A stretch of 64,000 nucleotides of DNA. Origin: Saposhnikovia divaricata (Eukaryota; Streptophyta; Magnoliopsida; Apiales; Apiaceae). Positions 1 through 11,167 of the stretch are shown here, piece by piece. Where the stretch lies: positions 208,109,178 to 208,173,177 of the forward strand of contig CM071599.1 of the NCBI GenBank assembly GCA_036435485.1, given 5' to 3'. The position numbers were made by a program, and so were the translations under genes. Every line of letters starts with the position of its first letter. Within the stretch, counting starts at the first letter, position 1. The notes beneath the pieces were generated by a model, which saw only the letters and a list, made by a program, of their open reading frames with translations, was not told the DNA's origin and did not search any database.

Positions 1-2117
1 TCAACTGACTTACCAGATTTGTCTTGATCAAGCTTGACAGCAGTTGGCATTGGGGTCTTGGCAGTAGCTGCTTCTTCCATCCCATACTTCTTTAGAAGAT
101 CCTTTATGTATTTTGATTGGCAGATGAAAATACCATCAGGCTTCTGAACAACTTGAAGTCCAAGGAAGGAGGACAACTCACCCATCATGCTCATCTCGTA
201 CTTACTCTGCATTAACTTAGCAAATCTCTTGCATAGCAAATCATTAGTAGAACCAAATATTATATCATCCACATATACTTGCACCAGAATTATATCATTT
301 TTATGCTTTTTATGAAAGAGAGTTTTGTCGATGATACCTCTTGTAAAACCATTTTCAAGTAAGAACTTGGAGAGAGTATCATACCATGTTCGAGGGGCTT
401 GCTTGAGACCATAGAGAGCTTTAAAGAGAAAGTACACAAAACCTTCAAAGTCCTTGTCTTCGAATCCAGGGGGTTGTTCAACATAGACTTCTTCTTCTAG
501 ATCTCCGTTCAAAAACGCACTCTTCACATCCATCTGAAAAACCTTAAAGTTGGAGTGTGCAGCAAATGCTAAGAACATCCTGATTGCTTCAAGCCTTGCA
601 ACTGGAGCATAAGTTTCATCATAATCAATTCCCTCTTCTTGAGAGTAACCCTTTGCTACCAATCGAGCCTTGTTCCTTGTAACAATACCATTTTCATCCA
701 GTTTATTCCTAAACACCCATCTAGTGCCAATTACAGATTTATCTTTTGGTCTTGGCACCAGCTTCCATACTTTCTGTCTTTCGAACTGATTGAGTTCTTC
801 CTGCATTGCAGTTACCCAATCTGGATCATCAAGAGCTTCATCAATCTTTTTAGGTTTAATTTGAGATAAAAATCCTGCGAAATTGCATTCATTCTGTGTT
901 GCTCTTCTAGTCTGTACATCCGTGTCCGGTTCACCAATGATCTGTTCAAAGGGATGCGCTCTACTCCATATCATTTGTCTTGGCAGATCTGATATTGATG
1001 ATTCCCCAAGTTCATGATTGTGTTGAGTATGGTGACTAGTAGATCCAAAATCATTGTTTGCTCCCCCTGAGCTGTTGCTTTCAGAGTTTGATGAATCATT
1101 AGCAGCAGATGTTTCTTCACTTGATTGGGGTTCATCGTTCAATTGCTCCCCCTCAACATGTGTTGCTGTCTGTTCTACTGGTATAGATTGAACAATAGAG
1201 TCTGAAAGAGTATCAGAATTTTGTAGATCAGCATTTATTTCTTCATTCTCAAATCTCAGCTGGTCATGTTCATCAAAATCTTCAAGTCCTGTTATCTTCT
1301 TATCATCAAAAGACACATGAATAGATTCCATGACCACTTTTGTTCTCAGATTGTAGACTCTTAATGCTTTTATGGATAGTGGGTATCCAACAAAGATTCC
1401 TTCATCAGCTTTTAAATCAAATTTGGAAAGCTGTTCTGGATGAGTCTTAAGAACAAAACACTTATATCCAAACACATGAAAGTACTTCAGGTTCGGCTTC
1501 TTATTTTTCACCATCTCATATGGTGTTTTATCATGCTTGTTTATGAGTGTAGCATTCTGTGTGAAATAAGCAGCTTGCACAGCTTCAGCCCAGAAGTAAG
1601 TTGGCAGCTTTGCTTCATCAAGCATGGTCCTTGCAGCTTCAATGAGAGTCCTGTTTTTTCTCTCTACTACTCCATTTTGTTGTGGAGTTCCAGGTGCAGA
1701 GAATTCTTGCTTTATTCCATTTTCTTTACAAAACTCTTCCATGACTGCATTCTTGAACTCAGTGCCATTATCACTCCTTATGATTCTTACTGTGTGCTTA
1801 GATCCTTTGTCCAGTTGTCTGACATGCTCTGTTAAGATTGATGCAGTTTCTTCTTTCTTGTGCATGAAATATACCCATGTATATCTGGTGTATTCATCAA
1901 CAATAACCAAAGCATATCTTTTCTTTCCAATAGACATTATATTTACTGGACCAAATAAATCAACATGCAATAAGTGATATGGCTCAATAATTGAGGATTC
2001 AGTCTTACTTTTGAATGAAGTTTTCCTTTGTTTTGCCTTTTGACATGAGTCACATAGGCCATCTGGAGTAAAAACTGATTTGGGCAATCCTCTCACAAGA
2101 TCTTTCTTCACTAGCTC
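1..2117 (-). CDS. Copia integrase and reverse transcriptase, element D, partial
   Basis: Open in one frame on the minus strand from about 2117 to the left edge, so the C-terminus is not seen. It starts in the zinc-binding part of integrase (NELVKKDLVRGLPK, then CDSC), passes the DDE core (HVDLFGP near 1950, IIRSDNGTEF near 1790, TPQQNGVVERKNR near 1680) and a Ser/Thr/Glu-rich linker (about 1300-900). RT follows, with KARLVAKGYSQEEGIDY near 640, MDVKSAFLNG near 520, LYGLKQAPR near 400 and the catalytic YVDDIIFGST at 275-246. The frame differs from the upstream protease piece because of an indel near 2127-2133. RNase H is beyond the edge. Identification as copia pol is secure. Confidence 0.92.
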
Positions 2118-2118
2118 A

Positions 2119-2580
2119 TTAATGCTTGTTGAAATTCAGATGAAAAAGTCTCTTGTGCCAATCCCAGCTTTCTTCAATTGATGCTCTACTCAGTAGACAA
2201 ATTGCAGAGCCGTCAGAGTTTGTTGAAAGCATGGCTTCATAAATGTTACCATGCCTGTATCCCTTCAGAACAACTTTTCCTGTAGATTTGCTTACAACTT
2301 CACCGTGTTCTTCAAAGAAATCCACATGATAACCTCTATCACAGATTTGACTCACACTTAGTAGATTATGTTTGAGTCCTGAGACTAGAGCTACAGTTTC
2401 AATGATGACATTCCCAAGATTGATATTGCCATATCCCAAAGTCCTTCCTATGTTGCCATCTCCATAAGAAACACTTGGGCCAACTTTCTCCACAAATTCT
2501 GATAGGAGGGCTTTATTTCCAGTCATGTGTCCAGAGCATCCACTGTCCAGAACAAGGATATTTTTCCTGTTACCCTGCAA
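2119..2580 (-). pseudogene. Copia protease and GAG-pre-integrase segment, element D
   Basis: This 153-codon piece begins just after two stop codons (near 2593 and 2582) that lie in the same frame as gag. It carries the aspartic protease motif LDSGCSGHMTG, the GNVIIETVALVSGLKHNLLSV block, and the WHKRLFHLNF block that leads into integrase. At FNKH it ends in a stop; the integrase frame is resumed by a one-base shift, so the polyprotein is broken here. DSG is intact, so the protease core itself looks sound. Confidence 0.85.
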
Positions 2581-2592
2581 TCACAAAAACCA

Positions 2593-3840
2593 CTAATGAT
2601 TAGTTTTAAGGACCCAGACTTGCTTGGATCCTTTGGCCTTATTAAGTCTGTTAGCTTTTGCAGCAGAAGTCTTATCAGAGTTTGTGCTAACATTCTTTTT
2701 ATCAGAATTTATACATGTAGAATCAATCTTGAATTTATTCAAAGAGGGTTTAAGTTCATAATAATCATAATACAAATTATGATACTCTTTGCATGTATAA
2801 ATAGAATGCCAAATACTACCACAGTGAAAACAAGGATTCTGTGGCTTAAACCTAACCGAACCACTCTTAACTCCTGACTTAGGAGGTATAGAGTTTATAT
2901 TTTTATTCTTCCTGCAAAAAGTAGCAAGATGGTTAGGATTTCCACAGTTGTGACATTTCTTCCTAGGAGCATTGGGAACAGGCATATAGTTATTGCTTTT
3001 ACTGATGCCTACCTTTCCATTTCTGTTTTTCCTAGGTTCTTTTACATTGTTCACTCCTTTTAACTCCTTCAGCTTGTGTTTAAGCTGTTTCTGAGACATT
3101 AAACTAATATTTACTGATTTGACTTCATCCTGTTTTGGTTTGTCAGATTTTGGTACAAACCTCATGTGATTAAGTTTGGGTTTTGCAGCCTTTTCAGTAA
3201 ATACAGGTTTAGAGGTCTCAGCTTCTAAGTTGACAGTTTTCTTTTTATCAGTGTAACCTAGACCTTCTTTCCAACAATCATTCTCTATGATAATCTGAGT
3301 AGTTTTACCAGAATTAGTCCAATTTTTAATAATGTTTCTTTCTTTAACAAGTTCAGATTCAAGATAAGCATGCTTTTTCAATAATTCAATTTTAATAATA
3401 ATAGCATCATCTCTCTCTTTCCGAATTGTTAACATTTGGACTAATTCTAATTCTAGATAATCATTTCTCTTTCTAGGGTCTAGACTTTCAGATTTTATTC
3501 TTTCATTTTCTAAAGTCTGATCTCTATAGCTAACATGCAAGTTTTTAAGAAAGAGTCTTAACTCAGATATATCAGTAGTATCAAAAGCTAAAGTAGAGTG
3601 AGGTACCTTGGTCTCAGTAGCTTCAGAGATACTATCAGCATTTGCCATCAAGGCATAGTTCACCTCATCTTCAGAGTCTGAAGTGTCAGCCCAGTCCTTC
3701 TTCTTTGTGATGTAAGCTTGACCTTTATCAGCTTTGGCTTTCTTGCACTCAGGTGCAAAATGTCCTTTCTCACCACAATTATAGCATCTGATTTTGGACT
3801 TGTCCACTTTCCCAGACCTGCCTTCCTTTTCCTCGGCTTT
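2593..3840 (-). pseudogene. Gag C-terminal region with CCHC knuckles, element D
   Basis: In the same frame as the gag N-terminal piece, from which it is separated by a single TGA (3841-3843). It has a canonical knuckle CYNCGEKGHFAPEC about a dozen residues in, a long Glu/Lys-rich probable coiled coil, and a second cysteine-rich stretch, CHNCGNPNHLATFC and CFHCGSIWHSIYTC. It ends with WVLKTNH and a TAG. Long post-knuckle gag regions of this kind are known in Sirevirus-like copia elements; that lineage assignment is inference. Confidence 0.8.
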
Positions 3841-4743
3841 TCAGAAATTCTTCTTTTCGAAGTTTGAATCTCTTCGTGTGAACTTCCTTCCCTTTCTGAA
3901 GTTCTTGTAAGCCATCTTCTTGAATCTTTTTACCATCAGGGCTGCAAGTTGTATCATCTCCGCATCACTGTCATCATCATCAGGGTCCATGAGATTGTCA
4001 GAGTTTGAGTCATCATCAGAGTTTGATAACTCAGTATCAGACTTTGTAATAAGAGCCTTTCCATTAGATTGACTTTTTTTCACAACAACTTCTTTAGAAG
4101 CTTTCTCCTCAGCTTTAAGAGCAATTGATCTGGACTTGCCTCCATGCCTCTTGCTTCTTTGTTCCATCTCAAGCTCATGAGTTTTGAGCATTCCATAGAT
4201 TTCATCAAGAGACATGTCTTCCAGATCATAATTGTCTCTGATGGTAGTGGCCTTTAAATCCCACTTCTCAGGAAGAGCCAACAAGAATTTCAGATTGGAG
4301 TCTTCAAGATCATACTCCTTATCTACAAGTGACAAATCATTCAGCAATTTCAGGAATCTGTCATATAGATCTGTTAATGACTCATCAGACTTTGAGTCAA
4401 AGTTCTCGTACTCCTGTGTGAGTATTGTTCTCCTGTTTTTCTTGATGGCTTTGGTTCCTTGACATCTGACTTCCAAAGCATCCCAAATCTCTTTAGCAGT
4501 TTTGCATCCAATGACGCTGTTAGACATAACATTGTCAAGAGTGCTATGTAATAAATGCCTTACCTTGGCATCTTTGCTAATAGAGGAGATATCTTCAGGA
4601 GTGTAGTCTTTCTTCTCCTTTGGAATCGTTTTTTGTTCCTCCCCAACAACTACAACAGAAAGTTTGGTAGGCTTATGTGGACCATCATGGATTCTGTCTA
4701 AGTACTCTGGATCTGTAGCCTCCAGAAACATTTCCATCTTCAC
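3841..4743 (-). pseudogene. Copia gag N-terminal region, element D
   Basis: A 300-codon gag fragment of the UBN2/retrotran_gag_2 type: KTAKEIWDALEVRCQGTKAIKKN, the EYENFDSKSDESLTDLYDRF block and the LKTHELEMEQRSKR helix are typical of plant copia Gag. It starts 137 bases inside the primer binding site, which fits a full gag start. It ends in TGA at 3841-3843; the next codons continue the protein in the same frame, so this is a nonsense change (CGA or AGA to TGA) rather than a natural end. Confidence 0.85.
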
Positions 4744-4879
4744 CTACCATGTGGGATATTCTGATGCCCTGAGTATTGGAACTCTGATTGATTCATATCT
4801 GCTTATTGTTGGAGTTTGTGTTTTCTCTGTCATGATTGTATAGCTTTTTGGATCTTAACTGTTGTATAATAACAGAGTG

Positions 4880-4891
4880 GCTCTGATGCCA
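4880..4891 (-). other. Primer binding site of element D
   Basis: On the minus strand it reads TGGCATCAGAGC, one base from the TGGTATCAGAGC complementary to the 3' end of initiator tRNA-Met. It lies two bases from the LTR end, as expected. Confidence 0.85.
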
Positions 4892-5250
4892 ACTGTTAGG
4901 TCCGGAATAACGTAGAAGGGGGGTTGAATACGTTATTTAAAAAAATATTTCGATTTTTGATGTGGATATGAGAAAAAATACTGAATCGAAATAACACAAA
5001 TGTTTAGGAAATATCTTTGAATAGATAAAATCCGGAGGTTTGCTACACAATTTAATCCTATGGATTAGCTACAAAATCAAACACTCCTAAGGATAGTTTA
5101 GGCACGAGGACCTTCTACCCGACACTTCCTGAAAGTGGGCTAAGCCGACTTTCCTACTAGATGGACTGTCTAGCAGCTTACACAGAAAATATATGAGAGA
5201 GAAGAGAGAGTTGTGTGTTGAGGTGTGTTTTGAAATGAAATACAAGCAGC

Positions 5251-5260
5251 CTATTTATAG
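5251..5260 (-). promoter_or_regulatory. TATA box of LTR D
   Basis: CTATAAATAG on the minus strand, about 490 bases inside the LTR start, the usual place for the U3/R promoter of a plant LTR. Transcription would run toward gag. Confidence 0.5.
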
Positions 5261-5426
5261 ACTTTATAAAAATCACTATGCTGCTAAATTACGTAACTGA
5301 TTACGTCTTATTTCTTCAGGTTGCTGGCTGCTTTCCTTCTTGCTTCAGCCGAATTCAACATTTCAAAATCTGCTGAACTTTTGATTTTCAAAAGTTATAA
5401 AATAAAACATGTGGGACCCACATGAT

Positions 5427-5580
5427 GAATAGTACTTTTGGGTACTATTCATGAATAGTAATTTTGGTTACTATTCATATGAATAGTACTATTCATATGA
5501 ATAGTGATTTCAGTTACTATTCATGTGAATAGTGATTTCGGTTACTATTCATATGAATAATGATTTTGGATACTATTCAT
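5427..5580. repeat. ATGAATAGT/ACTATTCAT palindromic array in LTR D
   Basis: About ten alternating forward and inverted copies of ATGAATAGT in 150 bp, spaced by short T/G-rich fillers such as GATTTCGGTT. Neighbouring units are reverse complements, so the stretch can fold into several overlapping hairpins. Confidence 0.8.
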
Positions 5581-5749
5581 TTTTCCTCTTAATTTGGCAT
5601 CTTTAAATATGCAGCTTCCAAAATGGAGGATATCAATACTGCTCTAAACTCAATCATACCTCTTAACAGTTTTTCTGAGTTAGATACCTTGATTCCTTTG
5701 TGACGTGTTGACGCCTAGTGCAACTGGTCTGGTTTACAGACGACTAACA

Positions 5750-7325
5750 TTCACTCATGGTCTTCGTATCATGTCTTTAAGAACACTGCTAAGAAATGTG
5801 CAACCATACAAACTTTATCACTGGAATCTTTTGGCCCTTCAACTGAATCATCTGTACATCTTATTTTGTCACTGAGGCTTGATCATGTTAATGAACTTCT
5901 TTCAGCGACATGATCCTTGTTGATGTCTGTTCTTCAAATTTCACGATCCCTGTATAGAGTTAATATTATTTATCTTTTATCCTAGTTGAGTTATATATGT
6001 CCTCTATTACATATTACATTACATTATGCTTTATAATACCTTCAGAATTTCAATTCAAAAATTTTTTTTTAAAAAAACAAGAATTTACATTTAATTACAA
6101 AATAAAAAAAAAGTCTTTAAGAAAATATATGGTAAAACAAGATATTAAAAAATTAATCAAAAAGTAGGTCATAATTGGAAATGACACCAAAATTCAATAA
6201 AATATAATCTACAAAACAAATGTCAATTCAAAAAAAAATAATCTAAAATTAGAAAACTAAAGTCAACAATAAACTTTAATATAATGCACTTAAAACAAAT
6301 ATAAACCAACACAATAGTAGAAACATTCTTTAAAAAAAAGTACAAATGTATGTGTGTTCAAAATTACATAATTATGTAAGTTCCCATATGTCTAAAGTAT
6401 ATTATATATTTTAATAAAATAGAAGAAAACAATCACAAAAATATGAAATATTAAAATACATGTTAGTCTAAAACTTAAAGGCTAAACTTTAAAATATAAT
6501 TTACAAAAAAAAATCGTTTACCAAATAAAAGTGCTTTAAGAAAAAATTATTTTAATAAAAATCATTAAATATTCTATTTTTAGGTTTGACAACAAATATG
6601 TTTTTAAAATTTAAATTAAAAAATGTGAGCACAAATCAACAAATAAACAAATTCTTACTTTGCAAATAAAAAATTTAAATTAGCAAAAGTGAACACAAAT
6701 CAATAAATGAACATATTTTAAATGAAAAAACAATCCAAACGCCCTCAAAATAAATTTATATTAACGTCTAAATATAATACAACATAAAACCTCTAAGATT
6801 ACTCTAAACAAAAACACATAATAAACACGTAAAAATATAAAATTAACATGAAAAAAATAATTAATATTCAAAAAAAATATAAAAGTTTAATACCACACAT
6901 ATTTCCAAAAAAGTTAAAAAAATACCTTTAAAAACATAAAAACACTATAACAAAAGATCTAAAATTCTTAAGATAATCATTAAATTACATAATCAAAGAG
7001 ATTAATAAAATAATAAATTGTTACACGAATATAGTACCTATATGTTTCAAGTATATCATATGTAATCTAATAAAATAAAAAAAATAAAAAATAAATATGA
7101 AATACTAAAATATATGTTAGCCTAAACTTTAAAATATAAATTATAGAAAAGCCATTTACAAGAAATAACACAAATGTATACTACAAATCATATGTATACT
7201 ACAAACCATATAACATATGTATTATTATCATTAAAAATAAAAACAAACTATTAAAAATGCTATAAAACTAATTTTACAAGAAAAAATTATAATCAAAAGT
7301 GTACTACAAAATATTAATAAATCTA
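5750..7325. other. AT-rich intergenic DNA, no gene seen
   Basis: The first 200 bases resemble element DNA in composition; the rest is strongly A-rich on this strand. A diverged direct repeat is visible: about 6360-6510 and 7015-7150 share the order 'ATATGT..AAGTATAT..', 'TGAAATA.TAAAATA' and 'CTAAACTTTAAAATATAA'. No coding potential was found. Confidence 0.5.
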
Positions 7326-7353
7326 CCCGTGCATAGCACGGGTATAAAGCTAT
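7326..7353 (+). repeat. Helitron-like 3' hairpin, degenerate
   Basis: ACCCGTGCATAGCACGGGT forms a strong stem, followed six bases later by CTAT and a T. Plant Helitrons end in such a hairpin then CTRR before a T, so this may be a worn 3' end (CTAG to CTAT). No matching 5' end was found. Confidence 0.4.
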
Positions 7354-8041
7354 TACCAATAATAATATAAAAGGATAATTGATTACTTGGCATGTCAATA
7401 TCTTTTCAAAAAGGTGGGGCACCTTGTAGGGTGTTTGTGAATCTAAAAGGATTATTAATTAAAAACCTTGTGTTTTAAATGAGGATTCTTGTTTGATTTT
7501 ATTAAAGTGAAACATTATACTAAAAGGACTTAATGAAATATTATGCTTTGTGAAACTTAAAAAAAAAAAAATAGTTTTATGCATGTGCTAACTATGTTCA
7601 GTTTGAGATTTAGATGCACGCATAAAATATAATATAATCTTTGTTTTGCATGGAGTGTACTTTTTTACTGTTGCATTGTGACATACGTTGCAATGGTTGA
7701 ATAACTTTGCAAGATCACTTATTTAGCCACTTTTTCTGTAGAGAGTAAGTAGTTAATGGTCTCTCAACCACCATTATATGTTGTGGTAGTATGTCACTAA
7801 TGCTCTATATGACTTGTAATCTCCTTGTTCCGTAGCCTGAATCAATATTCCAACATCTTGTCCTATCAAAAATTTAGAATCATTAGTGATTAACTAACAA
7901 ATACAAATAACAGATCTAATCAACAAGTATTAAATTAAATAATAATTTAACCCAACAATCTTACTTCAATTATTCACTGAATGGCACATGTATAGAAATC
8001 AAATAATATCTTATATGGTTTCAAGACTTGTAGAAATCTGA
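7354..8041. other. Intergenic DNA, nothing recognised
   Basis: AT-rich sequence without an ORF, repeat or RNA I can recognise. It starts with an A/T-rich run ending in AAAAGGAT that resembles Helitron ends but lacks the expected TC. Confidence 0.4.
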
Positions 8042-8576
8042 AAAACCCCAATCGAGGGTTTGAAAAGATGCAGATTTGCCTCGAAGAGTTGGGGTAATTG
8101 GCTGTCGAAATCAGAATTTCACAAGCAATATACGATGAGAAACAAGCACTATACGCAGGGACGGAGGCAAGGGGTGGCAGGCAGGGGCATCCGCCACCCC
8201 AAATCCCCGTATAATCATGAAATTAGTATGAAAATTTATAAATAAAATATAAAAAATTCATATTTTTAATGTTAAAATACTTTAATATTTTGATTTCGCC
8301 CCCTCAAATTTATATAAATTTATTAATATAGTGATAAATTTTTTGATATTTATATAATTTTGAATTTTAATACTTGAATTCAAGTATATTCATAAAATAA
8401 ATAATTTTAATGATAATTTTTTATTTTATTTAATAATTAATTATTTTAATATATTGATTATTAAGATGGGAAAAAAAATTTCGCCCCCGCGAGTTCCATT
8501 TTCTAGCTCCGACCATGACTATACCGCAAGAAAAGCATTGATGGTTCCACTTCTTCGACACACAATCAACTCGGGC
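8042..8576 (+). pseudogene. Possible exon remnant interrupted by a MITE
   Basis: If the 362-bp MITE and one copy of its target duplication are ignored, a frame stays open for 55 codons from just after a TGA at 8039-8041 to TCGGGC, where a good splice donor GTAAGT starts at 8577. The peptide is Lys/Arg/Ser-rich and includes SWGNWLSKSEFHKQY. I do not recognise it; only internal ATGs are present. The open frame on both sides of the insertion and the donor are what suggest an old exon. It may equally be a chance frame. Confidence 0.3.
8156..8517. mobile_element. hAT-type MITE, 362 bp
   Basis: Starts CAGGGACGGAGGC and ends GCTCCGACCATG, an imperfect terminal inverted repeat beginning CAG/CATG in the hAT style. 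Flanks are ACTATACG (8148-8155) and ACTATACC (8518-8525), an eight-base target duplication with one mismatch; eight bases is the hAT signature. The interior is AT-rich with C-rich blocks (CGCCCCC) and has no ORF, so it is non-autonomous. Confidence 0.75.
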
Positions 8577-9009
8577 GTAAGTCCCTTTTTTTCGTCTCTC
8601 TTGATTGTTCCAATCACCCCCGGCCCCCTGTATTCATAAAAAAAAAATCCATTTTATGCTTTCAAGATGTTTATAGTTGCATTAGTACATAAGCCAGATC
8701 TGTAACTCACATTTGAATAATAAACAAGCAGTTTTCTGATCGATTCTGGAATGAAAATTATAATCGGTATTACTAATATACGCGTGGTGTATGCATTTTT
8801 TTTATGAGTTCTTACAACCTGCATGTGGTGTATCTTTGTTCTTACTTTGATTTTGAGTTTCGGTGTTCATTGGAAAGTACTTCCGTTTAGTTGCTAATTT
8901 GGAGATTTGTGTATCATTTTTTTCCATTCGGCTTCAGTAATTTTAGAAGTGGGTTTCAAAAATTTGAATGTTGTTTTCGACTTTGGGTAGTTGAGTTGTT
9001 ATGTTATAA
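8577..9009. other. Intergenic DNA, nothing recognised
   Basis: T-rich on the plus strand, intron-like in composition following the candidate donor at 8577, but no acceptor-exon pair could be supported. Confidence 0.35.
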
Positions 9010-9687
9010 CTAGCATAATAACCCGTGCGAGGCACGGGGCATCTTCTAGTAATTGATATAAATTCTGTGTTTTTTCGTAATTTAAAAGATACTTTTGAAT
9101 TCAATTGTGCTTTTTCTGTTCATACATATTATAATATCGTTATTTTAATTTATGGATTATTTTATTTATGTATAGATCACAAGAGCACTAAAAAGAGGAT
9201 GTTTTGTAGCATATAAATATATTATATAGGTTATAACACAATTTCTTTTTGAACAAAGATAAAAGGACATAATAAAATTTGAAATTAAAAATATGTAAAA
9301 ATTAGTTATATACATAATCATATATGATATTTTTGATAATTAAAATACAAAATTTTATAAATAATATAAGTCGTCATTTACATAATTACTCAAAAGTTAA
9401 ATTGATAACAAATATAGGAAAAGGTCGAGACCAGAGGTTTAAGTAATATATTTTTTAGTTCAAACTCAAAAGCTTATTTAGCTCAATGGTTATAAGGATG
9501 AGTTGCTTTGAAGAAGACATGAGTTCAATTCCCCACAAGAACATTATTTTTCTAAATTTTTTGTTTGAATAGGAGAGCAGTGACAATTTCATGTAATTTT
9601 CCAACATATAAGGGCAAAACTGTATTTTTACAGGGGGTTTATTGGCTCATTTTACCCCTGTGTTGCTCTATTATATATAGAAAGAGA
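9010..9687 (-). mobile_element. Non-autonomous Helitron, complete, 678 bp
   Basis: On the minus strand it begins TCTCTTTCTATATATAATAG (from 9687) and ends with hairpin CCCGTGC-CTC-GCACGGG, then TTATTATG and CTAG (9013-9010). The base before the 5' TC is A and the base after CTAG is T, so it sits between A and T as Helitrons do, with no target duplication. There is no Rep/helicase ORF. Inside is a tRNA-like segment (9478-9533). A second CTAG (9046-9049) also flanks the hairpin, but only the minus reading gives both ends. Confidence 0.75.
9478..9533 (+). repeat. tRNA-like A/B-box segment in a Helitron
   Basis: TTAGCTCAATGGT followed by GAGTTCAATTCC about 30 bases later resembles the A and B boxes of tRNA genes. 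The arms do not make a tRNA, so this is a tRNA-derived or tRNA-like remnant. A similar pair lies at 40963-41016 at the same distance from the 5' end of another Helitron. Confidence 0.45.
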
Positions 9688-10914
9688 TAATATCTTTTCC
9701 ATACTCTGTGAATTAACTGAATCTACCTAAATTATGGTGAGTATTTTGATCATACGAGCACGTAACAGAAATTCTTTTTTCCGGTTTACTGATTTTTCGG
9801 TGTATATTTTTCCGTTAAGGTTTAAATTTGGTAACATTGCAAAGGTATTGAATGTTTGTTAATGTGTTTTAATTTTGTTAATTAGTTTTAATGTAGCATT
9901 TACTTTTAGTTTAGTATAAATGGTATGTAATTAGGATTTCAGTTTTTGATTCATTAAATGCGTTATTTATTTTGACATTTTTTTTAAAGAATAAGTGCCT
10001 TGATTTTTAGTTATGATTTTGAATTAGTTTAGCATTTTTTGTTATAATTTTGTTTTAAGTGATGATATGGTGACTAAATCAATTACTTTAGTAGCGGGTA
10101 TAATTTAATGTTATTGACCAAATCTTAGGCTTGATTTACGTTTAGGTTGGTAGAATTGGAATGTATTTAATTGTTTTATGATATTAAAATACATACTTTT
10201 AATTTGTCTTTAATTAGATTTAATTGTATTAAATATGAGGTATAATTATAATTTATGTTATTTTATTGTTCTTAAATAATATTATTTAATTTAATAGACG
10301 ATTTCTTTCTTATAGTTGAACGATAAAGTTGGGTTTTGGACCCGTAGTTGTTATCTGTCATTAGTTGATGAATTATATTTTGTCGTCAATTGAGGAATTT
10401 GTCTCAAATAGATGACTTATGTTTGTCTCTATGACAATATTGATGTCTAATCAAGGTGACCCATTTGATTAGATATTTACAATTATTTCAATTATAATTA
10501 AGTATTAATAATTAAAATAATTATTCCTTTGGTTAGATTTTTTAGGTTTTTAGGTTTTTAATACTATTGAGGTTTTTAATTTTTTATATCAGTATATTAT
10601 GATATTTTTGAACGTAGTTATGTTTAGTGACTAATTTAGTTGTTTTAATTTTTTCAGGTCCTTCTTATTTACAGGATTGAATGTGCTATTACATAAATGT
10701 TTGGGGACACTGTGCGAGTCAATCAAGGAGAGGTTAAAGTTCTATAAGTTACTTTATGGAAATTTGGATGGTTGGAAAAAGAAGATATAAGAAGGAAGGA
10801 AGACATCTATGTATGTACCAGTTTAATAACTAATATTGATGGCAGAAGGGACTTTCTATAGCTACAAGGAGTCACCAATTTTTATTTCAATCTCTGTGTT
10901 AACGATGTATTTTT
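9688..10914. other. T-rich non-coding stretch
   Basis: Starts shortly before ATGGTGAGT (9734) and runs as T-rich, intron-like DNA to TTTTTTCAGGT near 10655. No reading frame on either side supports a gene. I see no repeat of known type. Confidence 0.35.
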
Positions 10915-11167
10915 TGTAGGGCACTCTTTCCCCCCTGAGTTTTTGTCCCATAGGGTTTTACTCTTGCGGGGTTTTAACGAGGCCTTATTTGGTGGGTTTT
11001 CTTTTCAGACATTGAAGTTTTATTGTCTAAGCGTCCGGAAGCAACTTGCGTGCTTTTCGGTTAGATGAAAAACTTTCTTGAATGAAAGAAACTCTTTCTC
11101 CGGTTATATGGATATTGTACTTTGATACAATTCATTAATTAAAAAGTTATTTCTGACAAAAAAAATT
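10915..11167 (+). mobile_element. Retroelement 3' tail, possibly LINE
   Basis: Contains CACTCTTTCCCCCCTGAG, a TTTTGTCCC..GGGTTTTA block and TTTTAACGAGGC, a motif set often seen at 3' ends of plant retroelements, then a 3' end CATTAATTAAAAAG..GACAAAAAAA. The A-run and T-rich 3' part suggest an L1-type LINE end, but no RT or RNase H coding remains and no target duplication was found. Class is uncertain. Confidence 0.35.

Larger units (their letters stand above)
1..5749 (-). mobile_element. Ty1/copia element D, partial (left edge truncated)
   Basis: Minus-strand copia retrotransposon. Reading from right to left it has an LTR (5749-4894), a primer binding site, gag, CCHC knuckles, protease, integrase and reverse transcriptase, which is the copia order (integrase before RT). 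The rest of RT, RNase H and the other LTR lie outside the window. Gag and protease are interrupted by three in-frame stops and one frameshift, while integrase-RT is open. The LTR begins TGTTAGTC like those of elements B and C, but the rest of it is different, so this is a separate family. Confidence 0.9.
4894..5749 (-). repeat. LTR of copia element D
   Basis: Plus-strand text begins TGTTAGGTCC and ends GACTAACA, giving a perfect six-base TGTTAG/CTAACA terminal inverted repeat. On the coding strand the LTR starts TGTTAGTC, as in elements B and C. It is 856 bp. A change to very AT-rich DNA occurs only near 5955, so an outer boundary up to there cannot be ruled out. The partner LTR and target duplication are outside the window. 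Confidence 0.65.

Noticed and set aside
639..1977. Plus-strand open frames opposite copia pol
   Set aside because: Shadows of the well-supported minus-strand integrase-RT frame.
5750..5955. Part of LTR D
   Set aside because: The TGTTAG/CTAACA ends at 4894 and 5749 and the TGTTAGTC start shared with elements B and C favour the shorter LTR; composition keeps the longer one possible.
9022..9049. Helitron 3' end in plus orientation (hairpin then GCATCTTCTAGT)
   Set aside because: No plus-strand 5' end was found to the left, while the minus reading has both ends at 9010 and 9687.
9478..9533. Functional tRNA gene
   Set aside because: A- and B-like boxes are present but the acceptor, D, anticodon and T arms do not pair as a tRNA.
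9734..10660. Gene start ATG/GTGAGT with a long intron to TTTTTCAGGT
   Set aside because: The proposed second exon meets stops within a few codons in all frames and no protein is recognisable.
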